DNA of 64,000 bases. Origin: Pseudomonadota bacterium (GTDB lineage: Bacteria > Myxococcota_A > UBA796 > GCA-2862545). The DNA lies in NCBI GenBank assembly GCA_005776945.1, contig SXOB01000028.1, positions 104,513 through 168,512 of the forward strand. Direction: 5' to 3'. Position 1 is the first letter of the stretch. Every line of letters starts with the position of its first letter. The notes beneath the pieces are model-generated. The model searched no databases, had not been told where the DNA came from, and saw only the letters and a program-made list of their open reading frames with translations. The position numbers and the translations under genes are program-made. Positions 53,063 through 61,932 of this stretch are shown piece after piece.

Positions 53063-54199
53063 TCAGGCCAGTTTCTGGTTGCGGTCGTAGCCGTAGGTAT
53101 CGAAGATGATGCGCCATTGGTCGTAGACGTCGGCCATGCGCCCCTTCTCGAGGCGCAACTGGTTGCGCTTGTAGCCTTTGAGGCCGCTCGTGTACTCGGC
53201 GAGCCCAGCGCGGCCCGCCTCCCAGCCAGGCAGACGAAGGGTGGCGTAGAGCCGTTCCATCACGGCCATCTCGTTCCCGACGAGGTCTTCGTACTTGATT
53301 TCGACGAGGTTGCCTTCAGGAATCAGTCGGCGGTCGTCGACGACACGCTCGAACATGCGCTGGCCGAGCGCCAACGTCTGCCGGGCCCTCGCCTCTTCGG
53401 GGTCGCCCTCGGGAACATGGAAGTGGTTCTCCCAGTCCGTGTGACCGCGCATGTGCATCGTCGACGCGAACACCTCGTAGGGATTGCGCGTGATGTGCAC
53501 GAATCGGGCGTCGGGGAACATGTCGAGGATCAGGCGGATGCGAGCCGTATGCGTGCAGCTCTTGACGACCACCCGGTCGCCGCCCGTCGCCAGCATGATC
53601 TTCTTGATGAAGTAGCGGAAAGCATCTTTCCACGTCTTCTTTTCGGCTTCCGAACACTCCTCGAAGTCGAGGAATTTCTCGTAGCGATGGGCGTACCCGG
53701 GGAACATGAACCCAAGGTAGGGCGACATGCCGGTGAGCTTGGCGAGGGCGATTTCGTCCTCCGCAGCCTCGTTCCACCCGTGCTTGACGTTGTCGTAGGT
53801 ACGGGTGTCGCCCATCAGGCGCGCCGTGATGGGCTGAACGATGCCGGACGTGCTCAGGAAGCACGTCGGGAAAACGACCTGGTAGACCGTCGGGTAGGTG
53901 TGACCCGGCATGCGACCGAAGAGGTTGTGCAGGTGGGTGGTGCCCGACCGCCAGTGGCCAAGCAAGAAGAGCGGGGCCGGGTTGATCTCCATCGAGGCGA
54001 GCTCGCGTCCGTAGCGGGCGTCCTCGAAGCGGGCGGCCGCCGTGGTCGCCATCGAGAACGCCGAAATCCACGCGGCTCGGTGGTAGTAGACCGGGTCGAC
54101 CTTCCAGCTGTTCTTGCTGAGCAGCTTGAGCCAGTCGGCCGTCTCGATTCCGGTGATGAGCTGGTCGGTGGACCAGCGCTTCTGGACGTCGACGCTCAT
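53063..54199 (-). CDS. Sulfotransferase family protein
   Basis: 378 residues. The 5'-phosphosulfate loop is present at ~78-93 (LFLLGHWRSGTTHLHNLF) and the 3'-phosphate motif at ~228-245 (FPDARFVHITRNPYEVFAS). Further typical segments: VVVKSCTHTARIRLILDMF and LVEIKYEDLVGNEMAVMERL. It transfers sulfate from PAPS to a hydroxyl or amine, or acts on a lipid-like acceptor as many Sulfotransfer_3 members do. Its ATG overlaps the stop of the small GMC-subunit-like gene, placing it second in the operon. A product carrying both an amine and a sulfate ester is a reasonable inference. Confidence 0.9.
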   Translation of the reverse strand: MSVDVQKRWSTDQLITGIETADWLKLLSKNSWKVDPVYYHRAAWISAFSMATTAAARFEDARYGRELASMEINPAPLFLLGHWRSGTTHLHNLFGRMPGHTYPTVYQVVFPTCFLSTSGIVQPITARLMGDTRTYDNVKHGWNEAAEDEIALAKLTGMSPYLGFMFPGYAHRYEKFLDFEECSEAEKKTWKDAFRYFIKKIMLATGGDRVVVKSCTHTARIRLILDMFPDARFVHITRNPYEVFASTMHMRGHTDWENHFHVPEGDPEEARARQTLALGQRMFERVVDDRRLIPEGNLVEIKYEDLVGNEMAVMERLYATLRLPGWEAGRAGLAEYTSGLKGYKRNQLRLEKGRMADVYDQWRIIFDTYGYDRNQKLA

Positions 54200-54573
54200 G
54201 GCAGCGCTCCGATGGGCATGTGGGCACGGACCGCGGGCGAATGGACCCAGGCGGCAACCGCGGCGCGACGGACCCAGCGAAGGGGCGCTCCGAATCGGCC
54301 GCGAAGGAGGTTGTCGAGCCAGGCGCGCCGGTCTTCGGGCAGCGCGTCGGTGAAGCGGACGCCAGGTCGGCCGGTGCCGAGCGCGTGGCCGTTCTCCACG
54401 GCGCGGAGGGCGGCGGAGACGACGGTCCGCTGGGCGATCGGGAGCCCGTCGATCCAGGCGTCAAGCGCCACGTCGACGCGAGCGTCGACGGCATCGACGG
54501 CGATGGCGCCATCCCGCGGCAGCCACGTGCGGGCCACTTCGCGCAGGACGCGGGATTCCTCGGGAGAGGGCAT
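54196..54573 (-). CDS. Gluconate 2-dehydrogenase subunit 3-like small subunit of a GMC dehydrogenase
   Basis: 125 residues. Pattern EESRVLREVARTWLPRDGA, WIDGLPIAQRTVVSAALRAV, GVRFTDALPEDRRAWLDNLL and a final AVRAHMPIG, as in the small subunits that accompany flavin-dependent GMC dehydrogenases. Those usually carry a Tat signal; none is seen here, so this one is probably cytosolic. First gene of the operon. The matching large GMC subunit is the C-terminal half of the fusion protein three genes downstream, which supports a functional complex. Confidence 0.75.
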   Translation of the reverse strand: MPSPEESRVLREVARTWLPRDGAIAVDAVDARVDVALDAWIDGLPIAQRTVVSAALRAVENGHALGTGRPGVRFTDALPEDRRAWLDNLLRGRFGAPLRWVRRAAVAAWVHSPAVRAHMPIGALP

Positions 54574-54647
54574 GGGGTGGCCCCCTACGGCGGCGGTGCG
54601 CGCCTCGCAAGGGTTGTTTGGGATAAGGCGAGGGGCAGGAGCGGCCT

Positions 54648-55181
54648 GTGAAGTTCACGTTGACCGATGAGATCCCTTACCCCCGTCCGCTCGTGTTCCA
54701 GACGCACCGCGACGCCCTTCTCGAACTCAAGGCGTACATGCCCAACGTCGCCGATGTCGTGGTCGAGGAGAGGCACGAGGAGGGAGACGTCGTCCGGCTG
54801 CTCAATCGATGGACGGGCGCCAGTGGCGATGTTCCCGCGGTGCTTCGCCCCGTCATCCGCCCCGAGATGCTCAGCTGGCTGGATCGCGCGACGTGGGATG
54901 CGGGCCGCTGGCGGACCGAGTGGGAGATCACGCTGCTCGCGCTTCCGGACGCGGTGACGGCGCGCGGCATCAACGTGTTCAGGGACGATGGCGACGTCAC
55001 CCAGATCCAGATGACAGGGGAGTTCCTCCTCCACCCCGAACGCATCCGCGGGGTGCCCACGTTTGTGGCGCGGCAGGCGGCCCCGGCCATCGAGAAGTTC
55101 GTCGTCGGCTTGCTGGAGCCGAACCTGCGGAAGTCGAACGCCGCGGTCCGGCAGTACCTGGACGATCGGCAGAATTCGTGA
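54648..55181 (+). CDS. SRPBCC/START-like ligand-binding protein (DUF2505-like)
   Basis: 177 residues from a GTG with AGGAG upstream. Features fit the SRPBCC fold: KFTLTDEIPYPRPLVFQTHR, a middle beta sheet (RTEWEITLLALPDAVTARGI) and a long C-terminal helix (APAIEKFVVGLLEPNLRKSN). No signal peptide, so cytosolic. Such proteins bind hydrophobic ligands or act as small cyclases and hydrolases. It is divergent from the aminotransferase/GMC/sulfotransferase operon (74-base spacer) and could share its regulation. Confidence 0.72.
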   Translation: MKFTLTDEIPYPRPLVFQTHRDALLELKAYMPNVADVVVEERHEEGDVVRLLNRWTGASGDVPAVLRPVIRPEMLSWLDRATWDAGRWRTEWEITLLALPDAVTARGINVFRDDGDVTQIQMTGEFLLHPERIRGVPTFVARQAAPAIEKFVVGLLEPNLRKSNAAVRQYLDDRQNS

Positions 55182-56149
55182 TCGCCTGGATTCTCGCCAC
55201 GGCAAGTTCGGCTCAGTCGGTCGATGTCGAGATTGCCTCGGCCTCCGGGGCCTTCGATGCCGAAGCGCTCGAAGCTGACATGGAGGCCCTTGCCAATGAA
55301 ACACTGCGGTTCATCGACATCGAGACCTACTTGGACCGGATGGCGGACGCGTCGGCGATCGCCACGAAAGGTATGGGCGTCGACTACGCCGAGTCCTTTG
55401 AGCGCGTCACCTTCGGTGGGTCGGTGGGCACCGCCGTCAGCGGGGTCGGCATTGGCTTCGTCAACGGCGACGGCGAACTGCCGGAAGGGGGCTTTTCGGC
55501 GGCCGTCAGCGCGATGGCCGCACTCAATCTCGGCGCTTTCTCGGGCGGCGAAGGGGCACTCCGACACTTCCGATTGTCGGCCAACGGCCTGTACGCTCCG
55601 CTCCCGTCCGGCACGCCGTTCAACGGGACGATGTTCAACTACGGCGGACACGTGCAGATTGGCGGCCTTGGGCTCGGCCAAGGCGACGCGATGGTACAGT
55701 GGGGTGGGCTCGCGATCACCGGGGGCATCGAGGGTGCCACCTACCAGCTCGATCTCGGGCAGCCGTTGCCGATCGACGCCGGCGGCGGGCTTTCTTGGGA
55801 AGCGGACGGCGAGTACGCCCTGTCGTCGAGCGCCATCAACGTTCCGTTGGAGTTGAGCACGTCGCTCAAGGTATCCCTGGCGCGCGCTTGGCTTGGCGGG
55901 GGCTACGACCTGGGATTGACGTCCAAGACCGCGGCGTCGGCTGACGTCGACGGGCCCGTGACCCTCGACGGCACGGAAGTGGGCAGCGGCGGAGCGAACG
56001 TCGAAGCGGACGGCACGGCGGCCCCCGGTCGCATTCGCCTGTTCGGTGGCGCGATGGTCTCGTTGGCGATGATTCGGGTACTCGCGCAGCTGAACGTGGG
56101 CCTCGACGACACCTACGGTGGGCACGTCGGCGTGCGCGTCGCGCTCTGA
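55178..56149 (+). CDS. Exported beta-rich, probably outer-membrane barrel protein
   Basis: 323 residues from the GTG overlapping the upstream TGA. MIAWILATASSAQS is a short signal peptide. Alternating small and hydrophobic residues form many strand-like segments (VGTAVSGVGIGFVNGDG, VQWGGLAITGGIEGATYQLD, LARAWLGGGYDLGLTSKT), and it ends in LDDTYGGHVGVRVAL, as outer-membrane barrels often end in an aromatic or hydrophobic residue. Family not recognised. Second gene of the SRPBCC operon. Confidence 0.65.
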   Translation: MIAWILATASSAQSVDVEIASASGAFDAEALEADMEALANETLRFIDIETYLDRMADASAIATKGMGVDYAESFERVTFGGSVGTAVSGVGIGFVNGDGELPEGGFSAAVSAMAALNLGAFSGGEGALRHFRLSANGLYAPLPSGTPFNGTMFNYGGHVQIGGLGLGQGDAMVQWGGLAITGGIEGATYQLDLGQPLPIDAGGGLSWEADGEYALSSSAINVPLELSTSLKVSLARAWLGGGYDLGLTSKTAASADVDGPVTLDGTEVGSGGANVEADGTAAPGRIRLFGGAMVSLAMIRVLAQLNVGLDDTYGGHVGVRVAL

Positions 56150-56152
56150 CCG

Positions 56153-57190
56153 ATGGAGCGCGCGGCCTCGACTGCCGCGATCGGGACGTTGCGCGGCGCG
56201 TGTGCCAGGTACGCCCACCTGGGCCTGGAACGGCTTGGGGACGGCGTGGAGACGGAGCTGCAGGTGTTGAAGCTCGTCGCCCATGTCGGCGGGCTCTTCC
56301 GGGTGGCCCGTGAGGTGGAGGCCCTCGGGCGGTGGCGCACGCGTTGGATGGCGCGCGATCCGGCCTTCACGGCCGCGGGTTTCAGCCACTCTCTGCACCG
56401 ACTTGGCTGCTTGCTGTCCGGCGCTGAGATCGCGATTCGCGCCGACGTGGACGGCGACGTGTGGGAGGCCGTCGCGGGTGTGGCGCGGCGCGCCTACGCG
56501 GTCGAGGGCGGCGAGGTGATCCTGCGCGCGCTCGGCGCCCGAGGCTGGATGGGGGATGGCGGATTCGTCGGCATCACCGTGGCGATGGCCTGCGACGGAC
56601 AGATCCTTGAATTCGCCGCTACGCGACCGGCCGAGGGCCTCGCGGGTCCTCGATCCCTGTGGCACCTGCCCTCGTTCGGACCGTTGGCGCCGTCGGAATT
56701 CGCACACGGGACATGGCGCGTCGACGGACTTCGGCGGAGCGGGGAACGCGGGACGCTTTCCGGCGCGTCCGTCCACCCCGTCGCCGACGGGCTTGCCGCT
56801 GCCTACACTGGCGTCGACGCCGCGTCGTTCGCACCCGCGATCGACGCCTTGACGGCAGCGCCCCTGGACCCCGTTGTGGGGCCACCGCCGCAGTTCGTTG
56901 CCGTCGACGCCTCGTTGGCGTCCAACGACGATCGGTGGGTCATGCGCGACGCGCAGGGGTGGGACTTGGCGGTGCTGAGCGGGGACCCGGACTCGATGCT
57001 CGGCCGGAACCTGGCGTGGTTGTCCGACGCGTCGCGGCGCCCAGAGCGTTGGTTCGGCGCGGTCCGATGGGAGGGGCGCAGCCCGGCCTTCGAGCCGTGG
57101 ACCGCCCTTTTCGACCGGCCGACGCGCATCCGCGGCGGGGGCCGACGAAGCCGCGTCCACCTCTCGCTCGAAGCCCTGGACGACCGATGA
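56153..57190 (+). CDS. Hypothetical protein
   Basis: 345 residues. It starts 3 bases after the barrel-like gene and ends in an ATGA overlap with the next gene, so it is firmly part of this operon. No signal peptide. The N-terminal third is helical (MERAASTAAIGTLRGACARY, VLKLVAHVGGLFRVAREVEA); the rest is mixed with many Trp and Gly. I do not recognise a family or motif. Codon use is like the neighbours, so the frame is very likely coding. Confidence 0.7.
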   Translation: MERAASTAAIGTLRGACARYAHLGLERLGDGVETELQVLKLVAHVGGLFRVAREVEALGRWRTRWMARDPAFTAAGFSHSLHRLGCLLSGAEIAIRADVDGDVWEAVAGVARRAYAVEGGEVILRALGARGWMGDGGFVGITVAMACDGQILEFAATRPAEGLAGPRSLWHLPSFGPLAPSEFAHGTWRVDGLRRSGERGTLSGASVHPVADGLAAAYTGVDAASFAPAIDALTAAPLDPVVGPPPQFVAVDASLASNDDRWVMRDAQGWDLAVLSGDPDSMLGRNLAWLSDASRRPERWFGAVRWEGRSPAFEPWTALFDRPTRIRGGGRRSRVHLSLEALDDR

Positions 57191-57727
57191 CGCCACGCTG
57201 GCTCGTCGACGTGGGTCGCACCTTGGACGTGCTTGCGGTGGGTGGCCTTGCGGCCGTGGCCCCGCCGACCCGCGACGCGCGCCTCGATGGGGCCGAACGG
57301 GCCGCCGCGCAAGGATGGGAGGGCGGTGCCGCACGATTGCGGGCGCTCGTGGCCGCCTTGGACGCCGGCGACGACGTTGTCGGGACGTTCGCCCGTTGGA
57401 ACGAGGCGCTCGCCTGGCAACGGCTCACGACCAGGCTTGCGGACTTTGCGGCGTGGAAGGGACGGGCGATCCCACGCCCAGAGGGGGTGATCGCAGGTCG
57501 GCGGGTGAGCTGCTCGTTCGAGGTTTGGGCGATCGCGCGCGTCCGAAACCGCGTGGGCGGAGAGCTACGCGGGCGCCCCCGTCGACGGGTCCGCGCGAGA
57601 GGGCGGCAACCTGCGCGTCCTCCGTGGCGGGGGCGTGGGATCGTGCAGCCCTGCGGATCCACGGGCGAGGACAGCGCATCCGCCGACGTTTTCCTATGGG
57701 GGGTCGGGCGCCCGTTGTGCGCGCTAG
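57187..57727 (+). pseudogene. Frameshifted formylglycine-generating-enzyme (SUMF1)-like remnant
   Basis: The ATG overlaps the upstream stop. The first frame reads to RRVSCSFEVWAIARV, with LADFAAWKGRAIP resembling the AFAxWxGxxLP segment of FGE proteins. Near 57527-57535 the similarity moves to another frame: ETAWAESYAGAPVDGSAREG, then NLRVLRGGGVGS, PPTFSYGGSG and ARCAR before a TAG at 57725. This is the FGE C-terminus (canonical RVLRGGSW and GFRCAR). Staying in the first frame would run more than 500 bases antisense through the phosphohexomutase gene. The core is also shorter than an FGE (~250 residues), so deletion plus frameshift is likely. Confidence 0.5.
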
Positions 57728-59430
57728 GCGGGCTCGGACGCCGCCACCAGGGCGTCGGCGATGAGCCCCGCGCGCGACATTCCGGCCGCCTTGGCCGCCG
57801 CGACGTCTCCGCCGTCCACCGGTTGGCGCACCTCGACGTAAAACTTCACCTTGGGCTCGGTCCCGCTTGGCCGAACGAGGGCGCGGCTCCCGTCTGCGAG
57901 GTCGAAGGCGAGCACGTTGGAGGAAGGCAAGTCGATGGGCGTTCGCTCGCCGGAGGCGAGGTCCAGGCGTTCGCCCCGACCGATGTCACGGATGGCGGCG
58001 ACGGCGGTGCCGGCCAACTCGCGAGGGGCCGACGATCGAAGGCGGTCCATCCGTGCGGCGATTTCGCGGAGTCCGTCGGCGCCTTTGCGCGTCAGGCTGC
58101 GGGGCACGGAAACGAAAACCCCGTGTTGGCGGTACAGGTCGTCCATGGCATCGACGAGGGTGCGCCCGTCCGCGGCGAGGGCCGTCGCCCGGTCGACGAG
58201 GAACAGCGCGGTGCCGACGCCATCCTTGTCGCGGACCGTCGAACCCACGGAGTACCCTAGGGCCTCCTCGAAGCCCAGAATGAAGGCGCCGCCACGCGCT
58301 TCGTGGGCCAGCGCGGCGTTGCCGATCCACTTGAAGCCCGTCAGCGTCTCGACGCGTTCGGCGCCGTGGGCCTCAGCGACCGGTCCCAGCATGGCTGTCG
58401 ACACGATGGTCGTTGCGACCATCTTGGGTCGGTCGGTGCCTTCCGCTGCGAGATGGGCGTCGGCGAGCAGGATGCCGACGGCGTTGCCGCTGAGCGCGAC
58501 GTATTGGCCTCGGTGTCGGACGACGACGGCGAGGCGATCGGCGTCGGGGTCGTTCGCGATGACGAGGTCCGCTTCGGTCTGTTCGGCCGTCGCCAAGGCC
58601 AAGTCGAGCGCGCCGGGCTCCTCGGGGTTCGGGAATCGGACGGTGGGGAAGGCGCCGTCCGGTTCGACTTGGAGCGAAACCGGGATGACGGGCGGGAGAC
58701 CGGCGCGCTCCCAGAGCGCCTGAATCGGCTCGTAGCCAACGCCGTGCATCGCCGTGTAGACGACGCGCAAGGGACGGGCGGTCGCGGGTGGACGAACACG
58801 GGTGGCCAGGATGCGCGTGAACCAGGCCTCGCGGACCGCTGCCGGTACGCCGCGGACGAGATCGGTGAGCGGGCCTTCCGGCGGGGTCGGCGTCGTGAGC
58901 GAGGCCGCAGCGATCGACGTGTCATGGGGGGGAAGGACTTGCGCCCCGTTCGCGTCGTACACCTTGTACCCGTTGTCCTGGGGCGGATTGTGCGATGCCG
59001 TGACCATGATGCCGGCCGCCGCGCCCAGGGCGACGACGGCGAAGGCCAACTCGGGGGTGGCGACGAGCCTGTCGTAGAGGTGGACCGCCCGACCATGGCT
59101 GGCGAGGACCTGGGCGGCGTCACGCGCGAATGTGGCTGACCCACGTCGCCCGTCGAAGCCGATGACCACGGGGCCCGGTCGATCGGAGAGCCAGCTTCCG
59201 AGCCCGGCGGTCACCTGACGGACGAGGCAGCGATTCATCCGGTTGGGGCCCGGTCCGATTTCGCCCCGCAGGCCTGCGGTTCCAAAGGCAAGCCGGCTGT
59301 CGAAGCCCTCTCTCAGCCAGTCCTCATCGCCAGCCTCGAGGTGCGCCAACGCCGCGGCTCGGGTCTCGGGGTCGGGGTCTTCGGCGATCCATGCGCGCAC
59401 GCGCGCAGCCAGCTCGGCGTCCACGGGCAC
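57724..59430 (-). CDS. Phosphoglucomutase/phosphomannomutase
   Basis: 568 residues from a GTG (a second GTG two codons later has the better ribosome binding site). All family motifs are intact: the phosphoserine loop TASHNPPQDNGYKVY, the metal loop ANDPDADRLAVV, the sugar-binding loop GFEEALGYSVGS and the phosphate-binding RPSGTEPKVKFYVE. The N-terminal FGTAGLRGEIGPGPNRMN is typical of the PGM2/PgcA-type branch. It interconverts hexose 1- and 6-phosphates (or pentose phosphates) for envelope and storage carbohydrates. Probably cotranscribed with the two upstream minus-strand genes. Confidence 0.94.
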   Translation of the reverse strand: MPVDAELAARVRAWIAEDPDPETRAAALAHLEAGDEDWLREGFDSRLAFGTAGLRGEIGPGPNRMNRCLVRQVTAGLGSWLSDRPGPVVIGFDGRRGSATFARDAAQVLASHGRAVHLYDRLVATPELAFAVVALGAAAGIMVTASHNPPQDNGYKVYDANGAQVLPPHDTSIAAASLTTPTPPEGPLTDLVRGVPAAVREAWFTRILATRVRPPATARPLRVVYTAMHGVGYEPIQALWERAGLPPVIPVSLQVEPDGAFPTVRFPNPEEPGALDLALATAEQTEADLVIANDPDADRLAVVVRHRGQYVALSGNAVGILLADAHLAAEGTDRPKMVATTIVSTAMLGPVAEAHGAERVETLTGFKWIGNAALAHEARGGAFILGFEEALGYSVGSTVRDKDGVGTALFLVDRATALAADGRTLVDAMDDLYRQHGVFVSVPRSLTRKGADGLREIAARMDRLRSSAPRELAGTAVAAIRDIGRGERLDLASGERTPIDLPSSNVLAFDLADGSRALVRPSGTEPKVKFYVEVRQPVDGGDVAAAKAAGMSRAGLIADALVAASEPA

Positions 59431-59450
59431 CTCGGCGGTCCGCTATCGCG

Positions 59451-59990
59451 TCATTTTGCGGCGACCGCGCCAAGAAGCCAGCCTGCTGCCAGGGCCATTG
59501 CCGGGTCGAGGTAGGAGGCCGGAAGAACGTCGCCAACCGCGAAGCCGATCACAGTGCCAACGGCACACGCGGCGAGCAGGGCGTGCCCCCTACGGGAACC
59601 GGAGGCGTCCCGACCGACGCGCAGCATGGCGATGGACACCGGCAGGGTGTGGATCGCCATCGCGAGGCCCAAAAGGGGAGCTCCGTTGCGGCCTGAGGAG
59701 AGCGCCAGGCCGTCCCCTACGCCGTGGAGGCCCACCGCCACCGCGGCCGCGACCCAGCCGATCAACGCGAGCCGATCCTCGATGCGGTGGATGGCGACGC
59801 CGGCCGCCACTCCGACCGCTGCGCAGGCGATTTGCGTCGCGTTGGTCAAGTCGCTCCCAAGGTCGATCGCAACGAGGATGGCGACAATCCACCGGATCGC
59901 GTCGGTACTTCCCGCGACGCGGTCGCCAATCCACGCCTCGATGCGGGGCGAAGCGGCGATGACGAACAGCGTTGCGGCGAGCGCCAACAT
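59451..59990 (-). CDS. ZIP family-like metal permease, small form
   Basis: 179 residues with about six hydrophobic segments. The conserved ZIP core is visible: VAVGLHGVGDGLALSSG (His and Asp metal ligands) and LGLAMAIHTLPVSIAML (His and Pro, where Glu is common). Typical bacterial ZIPs have 230-270 residues and eight helices, so the N-terminal helices are reduced. Zinc or another divalent ion is the probable substrate. It lies 20 bases upstream of the phosphohexomutase gene. Confidence 0.65.
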   Translation of the reverse strand: MLALAATLFVIAASPRIEAWIGDRVAGSTDAIRWIVAILVAIDLGSDLTNATQIACAAVGVAAGVAIHRIEDRLALIGWVAAAVAVGLHGVGDGLALSSGRNGAPLLGLAMAIHTLPVSIAMLRVGRDASGSRRGHALLAACAVGTVIGFAVGDVLPASYLDPAMALAAGWLLGAVAAK

Positions 59991-60036
59991 GGGGTGCGCG
60001 GCTAGCCAAGTCTGTCCGAAAGGGAAAGGGCGCCGC

Positions 60037-60921
60037 TTAGCGGACGACGAGCACGTCGGCGCGTTTGCGGTGCTTCTTGCTCACCTTCGACCAGACGCCA
60101 GGCGGTTCGATCGCCGGCCCGACCGGCTCCATCGCGAGCCACTCCTGCCCGTTGATCGGGAGGCTTGCATCCCCGCGATCGACCCGGAGTTGGACGGCGG
60201 CGAACGCGTGGCCGGGGACGGTGACGGCGGCTTTGCCAAGGTTGGGGTAGCGCGCCTCCAGGAGGGCCAAGAACAGGACGGTCTTGCCGTCGCAGTCGCC
60301 CCGATTGCGGGAAAGGAGGGCCAACGGTCGGCGGAAGCCGGCGTCGCCGCCCCGCTTGAGCTCGGCCTCGTAGGGAATGGACTGGACGAAGGCGAGCGCG
60401 CGGGCTGTGAAGGAGGCTTCGGTGTCATCGGGTCGATCGAGGGCCTCGACGATCGCCTTGACGTGGACGGCATCCTCCGCGGCGATGGCCGCGTAGTCGT
60501 ACGCGACCTCCCCTTCACGGATTCGGATGAGGTCACGGGCCTTGAGCCAGCGCTCGAGGGCAGCGTCCCGCTCCACCTCGGCCTTCTCGAGGAATGCCTT
60601 GACGCGGCCTTTGTCCCGGCCCGTGGCCCCAAGCTGGAGGCCCTGGTCCGTCACTTGAATGGTGAGCTCGGGACCCTTCTGGCCCTCGGCCCACGTCCGC
60701 AAGTCCCTGGCGACGGCCTTGTACGCGTCGTCGAGCGGAATGGCATGACCGCGGGCGAGATCGGCGCGGATGGCGTCGGACGAAAGGGCGAAGGACACTT
60801 TGTGCCGCTTCCCGGCACCATCCTGGTACGTCATCTCAAAGGCGGTGGTCGGACCACTGGCCAGCGTGCGACCTTGGGGCTCGGCGGCGAGCGCTGAAAG
60901 GCCAAGAAACGCAATCCACAT
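60037..60921 (-). CDS. Exported transglutaminase-like (papain-fold) protein
   Basis: 294 residues from the ATG at 60921; the frame is longer but only this start gives a signal peptide (MWIAFLGLSALAAE, very short). The C-terminal half holds a transglutaminase-like triad: Cys in SRNRGDCDGKTVLFLALLE, His in VPGHAFAAVQL, and an acidic residue in WLAMEPVGP. The N-terminal half is mixed helix and strand (YKAVARDLRTWAEGQKGPEL). Members of this fold act as peptidases or amide-transfer enzymes; here a periplasmic location is inferred. Confidence 0.75.
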   Translation of the reverse strand: MWIAFLGLSALAAEPQGRTLASGPTTAFEMTYQDGAGKRHKVSFALSSDAIRADLARGHAIPLDDAYKAVARDLRTWAEGQKGPELTIQVTDQGLQLGATGRDKGRVKAFLEKAEVERDAALERWLKARDLIRIREGEVAYDYAAIAAEDAVHVKAIVEALDRPDDTEASFTARALAFVQSIPYEAELKRGGDAGFRRPLALLSRNRGDCDGKTVLFLALLEARYPNLGKAAVTVPGHAFAAVQLRVDRGDASLPINGQEWLAMEPVGPAIEPPGVWSKVSKKHRKRADVLVVR

Positions 60922-61011
60922 GGGGGCTCCGTTGCACGAGGACGCGCATTTCGACGGCAGGATGGTTCTGAACTTCAGCGGTGGGTACGTTATCCGTCCG
61001 AGGGAGGCCGG

Positions 61012-61932
61012 TTGGACGTCCGCCTGTTCGAGGTGAGCCCACGCGACGGGCTGCAGAACGAGGCCGCCGTCGTCCCGACCCGGGAGAAGGTGCGGCTGAT
61101 CCAGGCGCTCGTGGCCTCGGGCCTCCGCGACGTCGAAGTGACCTCCTTCGTTCGGGCGGACCGCATTCCCCAACTCGCGGATGCCGCCGATGTGCTCGCC
61201 GCCCTGCCGGAGTCGTCGGACGTGCGCTTCTGGGCGCTGGTCCCGAATACGCGCGGCTTTGAACGAGCGCACGCCGCGGGGATCCGGTGCGTGTCGACGG
61301 TGTTGTCTGCCAGTGAGACGCACAACCAACGCAACATCAACTCCACCGTGCGCGAGTCGTTGTCGGCGCTTGGCCGGATTCTGTCGGACGCCAAAGCCGA
61401 AGGGCTGCGGACGCGCGCGTACATTTCCACCGCGTTCGGCTGCCCCTACGAAGGCGCCGTTGACCCTTCCCGCGTCGTCGACTTGGCCCTTGCTTTGACG
61501 GCGGCCGGCGCCGACGAGATCGCGCTCGGCGACACGGTTGGGGTCGCGACGCCACCTGGGGTGGTCGACCTCGTTCGGCGCCTGGAAGCCGCAGGGATCC
61601 CGCCGGAGTCTGTGGCGATGCACCTTCACGACACCCTTGGCATGGCTCTGGTGAACGCGCTCGCCGCGTGGCAGGTCGGGATCCGTTCCTTTGATGGTGC
61701 TGTCGCGGGCGTTGGCGGTTGCCCTTATGCGCCGGGGGCTGCTGGCAACGCCTGTACCCAGGATTTGGTGCACCTCTTCGAGGGCCTGGGCGCGGAAACG
61801 GGCGTCGATTTGGACCGACTTGGCGAAGCGGGGCTGTTGCTTGGCGCCTCTCTGGGACGTACGCTGCCTGGCCGGTACCACCAGTGGTGGGCGGGCCGCC
61901 GCCCCACGAATGGCGCTCGGAGCGTGGGGTGA
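61012..61932 (+). CDS. Hydroxymethylglutaryl-CoA lyase
   Basis: 306 residues from a TTG with GAGGGAGG upstream. Family motifs: EVSPRDGLQNE, EVTSFVRADRIPQLADA, STAFGCPYEG, MHLHDTLGMAL and the signature GVGGCPYAPGAAGN with the catalytic Cys. It splits HMG-CoA into acetyl-CoA and acetoacetate in leucine degradation. No other leucine-pathway genes are adjacent; instead it is coupled (GTGA) to a double-FHA protein. Confidence 0.93.
   Translation: MDVRLFEVSPRDGLQNEAAVVPTREKVRLIQALVASGLRDVEVTSFVRADRIPQLADAADVLAALPESSDVRFWALVPNTRGFERAHAAGIRCVSTVLSASETHNQRNINSTVRESLSALGRILSDAKAEGLRTRAYISTAFGCPYEGAVDPSRVVDLALALTAAGADEIALGDTVGVATPPGVVDLVRRLEAAGIPPESVAMHLHDTLGMALVNALAAWQVGIRSFDGAVAGVGGCPYAPGAAGNACTQDLVHLFEGLGAETGVDLDRLGEAGLLLGASLGRTLPGRYHQWWAGRRPTNGARSVG

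Noticed and set aside
57187..58260. Continuation of the FGE-like first frame through the phosphohexomutase gene
   Set aside because: It would be more than 500 bases antisense to a well-conserved gene, and the FGE similarity continues in another frame that stops at 57727.
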